Source: Bacillota bacterium
Lineage (GTDB): Bacteria > Bacillota > Dethiobacteria > DTU022 > JAAZDR01
Reading direction: 5' to 3'
Length of the DNA stretch: 11,221 nt
Assembly (NCBI GenBank): GCA_012512705.1
Contig: JAAZDR010000262.1
Coordinates: 1 to 11,221 of the forward strand
Positions 5,502 through 11,221 of the stretch are shown piece by piece (position 1 is the stretch's first letter; each line of letters begins with the position of its first letter). A program made the translations under genes and the position numbers. The notes below the pieces were generated by a model. That model was not told where the DNA came from and ran no database searches. It worked only from the letters and a program-made list of their open reading frames with translations.

Positions 5502-6782
5502 TTATTCCTTAACTACAGGAATAGTAACAGTAGCCCGTGGCATAACCCAGATCGATGCGCCGGGTCCAAGCCTCCGCAGCGCTTTTTCCAGTGCGTCTTC
5601 AATATGATCCGCTGGGGTAATGAGAAGCTGCCTTAGTATTTTTTCGCTAATGCTAGAGCCAGCAACGATCACTTCTGCACGCTTAGCAATACGGGCCATT
5701 ACAAAAACTTTATGCTCTCCCGGACGACAGCCCACACGATAAAACTTTTCCAAAGCCTCTTCAGGGCTGGAGACATCGCTCATCCATTCCAGATAACCCC
5801 TATGTCCAACACCATCCTGACAGAGAGCGGGGATAATAATCACGCCCCCCTCCTTAATAAAAGGGCGCGGTCCAAATACTATGGAGTTCGCCGCCCGCGT
5901 TGCTTGATAAAGATCCCTGTCCTTTGGATAACCGGGAACAGCAACAATGATGTCCGCTGTGCCGTCAACCTCCACCTCGTACAGACGACGTGCATATTCT
6001 ACACCCCGAGCATGAGCCTGCACCGGATCGCCGGCTACAATTTTCCAGATCTTTTTCTCTGGTGAAAGAACAACATTGAGCACAAAATCTAAACCAACAA
6101 TAGCTGCTGCCTCTTCCAAAAACTGTCTAAAAATATTTCCCTCAATGACTCCCAGTCTGGTACGGGGATCGTCAAGGATTTGGGCGTTATGGGTGGCAGC
6201 AATAGTTTCTTCACCAGCAACGCCGACAGAAACGCTTTTTACGCCGCCGCTATACCCGGCAAAGAGATGGGGCTCTATACAGCCGGTAGCAATTTTTAGA
6301 TCTGCCTCGGCAACAATTTTGTTTACTGTTATAGGGAAGCCGTGCGAAGTGCTGCCCAGCTTAACGAGCATCTCTTCATCATAAGCATCATGGTTTACTA
6401 CTCGGAAACGGCGCATTACTTCTTCACCGAACATTTTCCGGCATTCTTCTTCATTATTTGGACGATGTGTTCCTGTGGCTACAAGAATAGTTATCTGTTC
6501 ATCTTTTACGCCAGCGGCATTAAGCTCTTTAGCCAGTGCCGGGAGCAGCAGATCTTCACGGAACTCTCTGGTTATATCGGTAGCAATGATCACGACTTTC
6601 TGTCCCGGCTTGGCTAGTTCACGTAATGGTCTTGTTTTGATTGGTGTGTTCAAAGCTTGCTCGATCATATCGGCAAGATTTTCAGAAGTCTCGGGCTCTT
6701 TTGGCTGCAAAAGACCACGATAATTCATACCTGTAAAATCAAGAACCTGGTTTTGCCCGCCAACACTTATTTCGACTTTCAT
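5502..6782 (-). CDS. LarA-family nickel-pincer 2-hydroxyacid racemase/epimerase
   Basis: The 426-residue protein has the length and layout of LarA (lactate racemase), which inverts the C2 carbon of 2-hydroxyacids by hydride transfer using a nickel-pincer nucleotide. The key residues are all present: His106 (GTHRP), His172 (CIEPHLFAGYSGG), Lys182 (GGVK) and His198 (ATHN). Each is offset by exactly 2 from the Lactobacillus plantarum enzyme (108, 174, 184, 200). Lys182 should carry the cofactor. The motif DLYQATR (290-296) aligns with the substrate-site segment of LarA, and Lys298 there is Arg296 here, which hints at a different substrate. GAAGGAG lies 7 bases before the ATG. None of the cofactor-making larB, larC or larE genes is in the window. 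It lies 20 bases after sucD and before a D-2-hydroxyacid dehydrogenase, so a dicarboxylic hydroxyacid such as 2-hydroxyglutarate or malate is more likely than lactate. Lactate cannot be excluded. Confidence 0.85.
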   Translation of the reverse strand: MKVEISVGGQNQVLDFTGMNYRGLLQPKEPETSENLADMIEQALNTPIKTRPLRELAKPGQKVVIIATDITREFREDLLLPALAKELNAAGVKDEQITILVATGTHRPNNEEECRKMFGEEVMRRFRVVNHDAYDEEMLVKLGSTSHGFPITVNKIVAEADLKIATGCIEPHLFAGYSGGVKSVSVGVAGEETIAATHNAQILDDPRTRLGVIEGNIFRQFLEEAAAIVGLDFVLNVVLSPEKKIWKIVAGDPVQAHARGVEYARRLYEVEVDGTADIIVAVPGYPKDRDLYQATRAANSIVFGPRPFIKEGGVIIIPALCQDGVGHRGYLEWMSDVSSPEEALEKFYRVGCRPGEHKVFVMARIAKRAEVIVAGSSISEKILRQLLITPADHIEDALEKALRRLGPGASIWVMPRATVTIPVVKE

Positions 6783-6802
6783 CTGTATTCTCCTTCTATA
6801 AA

Positions 6803-7669
6803 CTACAGGCGTTCTTTCAGCAGTTCTACTACTTCAGTAGGTTTATTCGCCACTGGAGCACCGGCTGCGGTCAAAGCCTTGGCTTTGCTCTCCACAGTTC
6901 CCTGACCTTCTTTACTGATAATCGCACCAGCATGCCCCATACGTCGACCAGGAGGAGCTGTACGGCCGGCAATATATCCCACCACAGGCTTGCTCATCAC
7001 TTTAATAAATTCTGCAGCCTCTTCTTCTGCCGTACCGCCGATCTCACCGACGATAACGACTGCTTCTGTCTGCGGATCAGCCTCAAACTCACGCAAGATT
7101 TTCACCATACGTGTCCCAACAACCGGATCACCGCCAACGCCAACGAGAGAGCTCTGTCCATAGCCGGCTTCATTTAAAAGGCCGGCTATTTCGTAAGAAA
7201 GTGTCCCGCTGCGGGAAATAATGCCGATTTTGCCTTCGACAAACATATTTCCGGGCATGATCCCCAGTTTACCAATGCCGGGACTGATAATACCCGGTGT
7301 ATTCGGCCCTAAAAGCCAGGCACCATGTTTTTCTGCTTCTTTTTTCATCACCAGCACATCGTGTACAGGTACATGTTCGGGAACAGCAACGATTAACTTA
7401 ATCCCGGCATCAATTGCCTCTAATACTGCATCCCGGGTGAAAGGTGCAGGGACAAATAACACGGTGGCATTTGCCTGGTGTTTTTCCACCGCTTCATATA
7501 CATCGTCATAGACGGGAAGTCCGTGGACTTCCTCTCCCCCTCGTCCCGGTGTAACCCCAGCTACTAAATTTGTTCCATATTCAAGCATCCACTTCGTTTG
7601 AACACTGCCAATCCGCCCTGTAACACCTTGAACAATCGCTCTGGTTTCTTTAGTAAGCAAAATGCTCAT
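6803..7669 (-). CDS. sucD: Succinate-CoA ligase, alpha subunit
   Basis: This 288-residue subunit binds CoA and carries the phosphohistidine of the ligase, which interconverts succinyl-CoA, phosphate and NDP with succinate, CoA and NTP. His246 in [10 protein letters not shown] has exactly the E. coli number. The start is ATG 7669, because the protein then reads [10 protein letters not shown] like E. coli SucD and a GGGGTG ribosome site lies 6 bases upstream. A GTG at 7678 overlaps that site. The CoA-site loop reads [11 protein letters not shown] (17-27) instead of the usual TGKQGTFHSEQ pattern, while VTPGRGG (39-45), SRSGTLSYE (152-160) and GEIGG (208-212) are conserved. The gene lies 22 bases after sucC. 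The acyl-CoA could be something other than succinyl-CoA given the altered loop, but pairing with the kor genes favours succinyl-CoA. Confidence 0.92.
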   Translation of the reverse strand: MSILLTKETRAIVQGVTGRIGSVQTKWMLEYGTNLVAGVTPGRGGEEVHGLPVYDDVYEAVEKHQANATVLFVPAPFTRDAVLEAIDAGIKLIVAVPEHVPVHDVLVMKKEAEKHGAWLLGPNTPGIISPGIGKLGIMPGNMFVEGKIGIISRSGTLSYEIAGLLNEAGYGQSSLVGVGGDPVVGTRMVKILREFEADPQTEAVVIVGEIGGTAEEEAAEFIKVMSKPVVGYIAGRTAPPGRRMGHAGAIISKEGQGTVESKAKALTAAGAPVANKPTEVVELLKERL

Positions 7670-7691
7670 TTTTTTCACCCCACTATATTGT

Positions 7692-8834
7692 TTACTGCTT
7701 CTGTGTAGCCATAAGCTCTACAAGACGTTCAACAGCCGCTTCTGTTCTCACGGAGTTAACGACCGTGATTCCACCGCTACGCAGCGTTTCCCAGCACTCT
7801 TCCTGCTTGTTGCCCAAAGCCTTAACGACAACGGGCGGAGCAGGGTTAAGCTCTTTTATAGCGCGGACAATTCCTTTAGCCCCTTTTTCAATCGGGTTAA
7901 CCCCTCCGTAGAGATTGATAATCAAGCCGCTAACTTTTTCGTTTTTACAAACTAACTTTGTTGCCTTATACATCAGCTCTTCCGTAATACCGCCGCCAGT
8001 TTCCAAAAAATTAGCTGGCGCAAGGCCGACCTCTTCCAGTAGATCCATCGTTCCCATCCCCAGGCCAGCACCGCTAGCGATCACGCCAATATTGCCATCT
8101 AACTTAACATAGGTTACCCCGATTTCCCGAGCCTCTTTTTCCAGCTCATCGCTATCTTCCCAAAAATTGACTTCAAATTGATGGCGGAATAGAGCATTAT
8201 CATCTACCTCAACCTTGGAGTCTCCAGCAACAACCCGTCCATCGCGGAGCACGATCAGCGGGTTTATCTCCCCTACGAGCAGGTCCCTTTCCAAAAAAAG
8301 GCGGAGGAGGTTATAAGCAAATTGTGTCAGTTCATTAAGCAGCTTTCCGCTGAAGCCTCCTTGGCGGATAAAGGGCCGCAGACGATAAAACGGTGGTGGG
8401 CTTGTGGGATCAATAACAAGCCGGAATACTTTTTCTGGTTTCTCTTCAGCTACCTGCTCAATATCCATCCCGCCTTCAGGTGAAAAAAGCATTACAATAT
8501 TCCCGGTATCTGTATCAACAATCAGGCCGAGATAAATCTCTTTGGCGATATCCATTTTTTCTTCAACAAGCAGTTTTTCAACACTAAAACCTTTGATTTC
8601 CATATTTAAAAGCTTTTCCGCTACCAGTGGGGCTTCATCTGCGCTGTCAATCAGCTTGATTCCTCCGGCTTTACCACGCCCGCCAACTGGAACCTGCACT
8701 TTAAGGACAGCATTTCCTCCCAGCGCTTCAGCAGCAGTTCTGGCTTCTTCAGCGCTAGCTACCACCTGGCCCCTAGGCACCTTAATACCGTTTGCTTCGA
8801 ATAATTGTTTTCCCTGATATTCTAGTAGTTTCAT
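7692..8834 (-). CDS. sucC: Succinate-CoA ligase, beta subunit (ADP-forming type)
   Basis: The 380-residue ATP-grasp subunit is close to the usual SucC length and starts [12 protein letters not shown] like the family. The nucleotide loop GGRGKAGG (51-58), the SPEGGMDIE stretch (118-126), the metal-binding EINPL (189-193), DDNALFR (211-217) and the [11 protein letters not shown] segment (255-265) are intact. The C-terminal CoA-ligase domain is less typical: FLETGGG (276-282) replaces [17 protein letters not shown] (309-318) replaces the FGGIxRCD pattern, and VVKALGNK (336-343) replaces VVRLEGTN. GGGGGA lies 8 bases before the ATG. It follows korC by 21 bases, so the oxidoreductase product, probably succinyl-CoA, would be used for ATP formation in the cytosol. 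A related acid-CoA ligase with another substrate is the main alternative. Confidence 0.92.
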   Translation of the reverse strand: MKLLEYQGKQLFEANGIKVPRGQVVASAEEARTAAEALGGNAVLKVQVPVGGRGKAGGIKLIDSADEAPLVAEKLLNMEIKGFSVEKLLVEEKMDIAKEIYLGLIVDTDTGNIVMLFSPEGGMDIEQVAEEKPEKVFRLVIDPTSPPPFYRLRPFIRQGGFSGKLLNELTQFAYNLLRLFLERDLLVGEINPLIVLRDGRVVAGDSKVEVDDNALFRHQFEVNFWEDSDELEKEAREIGVTYVKLDGNIGVIASGAGLGMGTMDLLEEVGLAPANFLETGGGITEELMYKATKLVCKNEKVSGLIINLYGGVNPIEKGAKGIVRAIKELNPAPPVVVKALGNKQEECWETLRSGGITVVNSVRTEAAVERLVELMATQKQ

Positions 8835-8855
8835 CTTGTTCTTCCCCCTTTTCTG

Positions 8856-9398
8856 CTAAACCAAATTTTTAGCAGCCTCAAATCCCAAAGCGATTGCTTT
8901 TTGATTGAGCTCTTCCGTCCCCTTGGGAACACGGTGCACCACTGCTTTTTGCAATGCCTCCTTGCTTACGATCTTCGTAATTGCAGCGATCGCCCCAAGA
9001 GCAACCATATTAGCCACGATTGTTTTGCCCAGTTTCTCCTGCGCGATCTTGGTAATCGGCACTTCATATATTTGCCCTTTCTGCGGAGGATTTTTTACAA
9101 AATCAGGATCAATGATCACTATGCCATCTTCCTTGAGATCAACTATATATTTATCGCAGGCTTCCTGGGATAGTGCCAAGAGTAGATCCGGAGAGGTGAC
9201 CTCTAAAAGATCTACTTCCTCTTCGCCAATAACAACCTCTGACCTGCTCGCCCCGCCGCGAGCCTCTGGACCGTATGATTGGGTCTGAATTGTATATTTG
9301 TTCTCATAAAGGGCCACAGCCTCACCAAGAATAATACCGGCAAGTACTAGGCCCTGGCCGCCAAAACCACTGAGCCGCACCTGGTATTCTTTTGCCAT
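8856..9398 (-). CDS. korC: 2-oxoacid:ferredoxin oxidoreductase, gamma subunit
   Basis: This 180-residue protein is the separate gamma domain found in 2-oxoacid:ferredoxin oxidoreductases. The signature GFGGQG lies at 11-16, followed by SYGPEARGGASRSEVV (41-56) and ANMVALGAI (129-137), all typical of the family. It helps bind CoA and completes the complex with KorA and KorB. Its ATG overlaps the korB stop by one base (TAATG), and AAGGAGG lies about 10 bases upstream, inside the end of korB, so translation of the two is probably coupled. No cluster-binding cysteine motif is visible, as expected for gamma. Confidence 0.92.
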   Translation of the reverse strand: MAKEYQVRLSGFGGQGLVLAGIILGEAVALYENKYTIQTQSYGPEARGGASRSEVVIGEEEVDLLEVTSPDLLLALSQEACDKYIVDLKEDGIVIIDPDFVKNPPQKGQIYEVPITKIAQEKLGKTIVANMVALGAIAAITKIVSKEALQKAVVHRVPKGTEELNQKAIALGFEAAKNLV

Positions 9399-10225
9399 TA
9401 TGCCTGTGCCTCCTTCTGTAAGCGTTCTGCCAACCGAGCATATTGTTCAGTAAACTCAGGCCGTTCGCAGCGATGCAATTCGCCTACTAAAAACTTTCCT
9501 TCCAGCTCCTCCGGCGACATCTTTTGTGCTGCTTTAACGCGGACTGCCCTCTCTTTAACATATTTCATCAGTTTAATTGGGGAAGCGATCTTGTTTCTTC
9601 TCCCGAAACCAATCGGGCAGTGGCTAACCCCTTCAACAAAAGAAAATCCCTTATGCTTAATCGCCTCTTCAATGAGTTTGCTCAACTGCCTGGGATCATG
9701 GGCGATACCGCGTGCAACATAGGTTGCCCCTGCAGCCTCTGCCAGCTTACACATATCAAATTCCTGCTCCAGGTTACCATAAGGCGCTGTAGTAGCAAGC
9801 TTCTGATTTGGCGTAAGCGGTGAATACTGGCCGCCAGTCATCCCGTAAATATTATTGTTCAAAAGAATCGTAGTCAGATCAATATTGCGCCGCGCAGCAT
9901 GGATAAGGTGGTTGCCCCCAATCGCTGCTCCATCGCCATCGCCAGTAAAAACGATCACTGTCAGCTCCGGCCGCGCAAGCTTGATTCCGCTGGCAAAGGT
10001 GAGAGCGCGGCCGTGGGTGGTCTGAAAGGTCATACAGTTGATATAGGCGCTGGTTCGAGCCGAACAACCGATACCGGAGACGACTACCGTTTTATAAGGG
10101 TCAAGCTTTAAGCGAACCATCGCCCTCAAAGCCGCCCCTAAAATAATGCCGTGCCCACAGCCAGGACACCAGATATGTGGTAATTTATATGTGCGAAGGT
10201 ATTTTTTAAAACCATTATTAGCCAT
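9398..10225 (-). CDS. korB: 2-oxoglutarate:ferredoxin oxidoreductase, beta subunit
   Basis: The 275-residue beta subunit holds the thiamine diphosphate and the catalytic [4Fe-4S] cluster. Four cysteines fit the cluster: Cys20 and Cys23 (WCPGCG), Cys54 (GIGCSA) and Cys203 (SHCPIG). The thiamine diphosphate motif runs from GDGD (95-98) to NNN (123-125). The enzyme decarboxylates a 2-oxoacid with CoA to an acyl-CoA and reduces ferredoxin, or runs in reverse to fix CO2. The GGNHLIHAARRNID stretch and NIYGMTGGQYSPLTP resemble 2-oxoglutarate enzymes, although 2-oxoacid families are not always separable by eye. The ATG overlaps the end of korA by 8 bases, with AGAGGTG 7 bases upstream. Confidence 0.93.
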   Translation of the reverse strand: MANNGFKKYLRTYKLPHIWCPGCGHGIILGAALRAMVRLKLDPYKTVVVSGIGCSARTSAYINCMTFQTTHGRALTFASGIKLARPELTVIVFTGDGDGAAIGGNHLIHAARRNIDLTTILLNNNIYGMTGGQYSPLTPNQKLATTAPYGNLEQEFDMCKLAEAAGATYVARGIAHDPRQLSKLIEEAIKHKGFSFVEGVSHCPIGFGRRNKIASPIKLMKYVKERAVRVKAAQKMSPEELEGKFLVGELHRCERPEFTEQYARLAERLQKEAQA

Positions 10226-11221
10226 TATTGAGCACCTCTTTCACTTTTGTAAGCACCTGCTGCGGTGAAATTAATCGACCATCATTTTGATGCAAACCAT
10301 GAACCGCTACATCCTGGCCCCTGGTTGCTTTCAATACTTCACCTTCCAGCTGAGAAAGGTTCATCTCTGCGCAAATTACATGTTTCACGCCCCGCGATAC
10401 AGCATGAGCAAGCTCCTGATCAGGGAAAGGCCAGATTGTCTTTGGCCGAAACAGACCAGCTTTAATACCTTCTTTGCGCGCTTCCTTCACTGCCCCACGA
10501 GCAGACCTTGCCGTTGAACCAAATGCAAAGACCAATAATTCAGCATCTTCAGCTAGATATTCCTCTACATCAATAATATCATCCCGATAACGATCAATCT
10601 TATTATGCAGCTGTTTAAGACGGTAATCGGCTATCTCATGATCATTGGTAGCCGGAAAACCTTCGTCATCATAGTTATTGCTGGTCATGTGGAAAAGATA
10701 ACCATCGCCCATATTCGCCATCGGCGGAATCCCTGTTCCGTCATCAGCAAAAGGTTTGTATTCCTCAGGAGGGACAGTTGGCTTTTTCCTATTAATAATT
10801 TCAATTTCATCGGCTGCGGGGATTTCAATCTTTTCGCGCATATGTCCAATTATTGCATCAGACAAAACAATTACTGGAATACGGTATTTTTCAGAGAGAT
10901 TAAATGCCCTCACTGTCAGGTCAAAACACTCGCGTACAGAAGCAGGAGCAACAGCAATAATCGGATGATCCCCGTGTGTTCCCCAGCGAGCCTGCATCAC
11001 ATCAGACTGGCTTGGTAAGGTCGGCAGCCCGGTACTGGGACCGCCTCGCTGCACATTAATAACAACACAAGGGATTTGAATCATAATTGCGTATCCGAGG
11101 TTTTCCTGCTTTAAAGTAAATCCCGGCCCGCTGGTAGCGGTCAATGCTTTCCTTCCAGCAACAGAAGCGCCGACTACAGCGCCCATACTGGCGATCTCAT
11201 CTTCAAACTGGACAAAAACAC
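10218..11221 (-). CDS. korA: 2-oxoglutarate:ferredoxin oxidoreductase, alpha subunit (N-terminus outside the window)
   Basis: The reading frame stays open to the window edge, where it encodes VFVQFEDEIASMGAVVGAS, so the start lies upstream and about 40-50 residues are missing by comparison with the family. 333 residues are visible. SGPGFTLKQENLGYA and RGGPSTGLPTLPSQSD, followed by MQARWGTHGDHP, are characteristic of the alpha subunit of 2-oxoglutarate:ferredoxin oxidoreductase, which shapes the substrate pocket. The C-terminal part (AEDAELLVFAFGSTARSA onward) is the second conserved domain of the subunit. The methionine at 11186 is internal and should not be taken as the start. The gene overlaps korB by 8 bases. 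Related operons often begin with a small ferredoxin-like delta subunit, which would lie outside the window, as would the promoter. Confidence 0.93.
   Translation of the reverse strand, partial: VFVQFEDEIASMGAVVGASVAGRKALTATSGPGFTLKQENLGYAIMIQIPCVVINVQRGGPSTGLPTLPSQSDVMQARWGTHGDHPIIAVAPASVRECFDLTVRAFNLSEKYRIPVIVLSDAIIGHMREKIEIPAADEIEIINRKKPTVPPEEYKPFADDGTGIPPMANMGDGYLFHMTSNNYDDEGFPATNDHEIADYRLKQLHNKIDRYRDDIIDVEEYLAEDAELLVFAFGSTARSARGAVKEARKEGIKAGLFRPKTIWPFPDQELAHAVSRGVKHVICAEMNLSQLEGEVLKATRGQDVAVHGLHQNDGRLISPQQVLTKVKEVLNNG

Noticed and set aside
7670..7678. GTG start at 7678 for sucD
   Set aside because: It overlaps the GGGGTG ribosome site, and the ATG at 7669 gives the family's normal N-terminus and the E. 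coli numbering of the catalytic histidine.
11184..11186. ATG at 11186 as the korA start
   Set aside because: The frame continues upstream with the conserved QFEDEIASM sequence to the window edge, so this methionine is internal.

Overview
The window reads as a piece of a strictly anaerobic, mid-GC Gram-positive (Clostridia-type) chromosome. The signs are ferredoxin-linked 2-oxoacid oxidoreductase genes, a tungsten/molybdenum aldehyde:ferredoxin oxidoreductase (AOR), a nickel-pincer (LarA-family) racemase, purine-rich Shine-Dalgarno sites in front of nearly every gene, and GTG/TTG start choices. The genus cannot be fixed from the sequence alone. Every real gene lies on the minus strand, so transcription runs from high to low coordinates. 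I see no rRNA, tRNA, CRISPR array or intact mobile element.

Region 1 (11221 down to 4534) is a tight seven-gene operon: korA (cut by the window edge), korB, korC, sucC, sucD, a larA-like gene and a D-2-hydroxyacid dehydrogenase. Genes overlap by 8 and 1 bases or are spaced by about 20 bases, with 50 bases before the last gene. Read as a pathway, the set could racemise a 2-hydroxyacid, oxidise it to a 2-oxoacid, decarboxylate that oxidatively to an acyl-CoA while reducing ferredoxin, and make ATP from the thioester. 2-Hydroxyglutarate to 2-oxoglutarate to succinyl-CoA to succinate fits best, but this is inference. Both succinyl-CoA ligase subunits differ from the textbook motifs at several places, so the acyl group is not certain.

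Region 2 (4533 down to 3478) is AT-rich and partly decayed. It holds two conspicuous inverted repeats flanking a broken AOR copy. That copy has lost its start, carries a frameshift, has an internal deletion of roughly 200 bases and lacks the whole C-terminal half.

Region 3 (3477 down to 1216) is a two-gene unit: a 4-oxalocrotonate tautomerase-type protein, which I start at a TTG codon so that its catalytic proline is residue 1, followed 27 bases later by an intact AOR gene. A perfect 13-bp GC-rich hairpin terminator closes the unit.

Region 4 (1215 down to 1) carries one gene, a YhcC/TIGR01212-type radical SAM protein, with its own leader, and an AT-rich tail.
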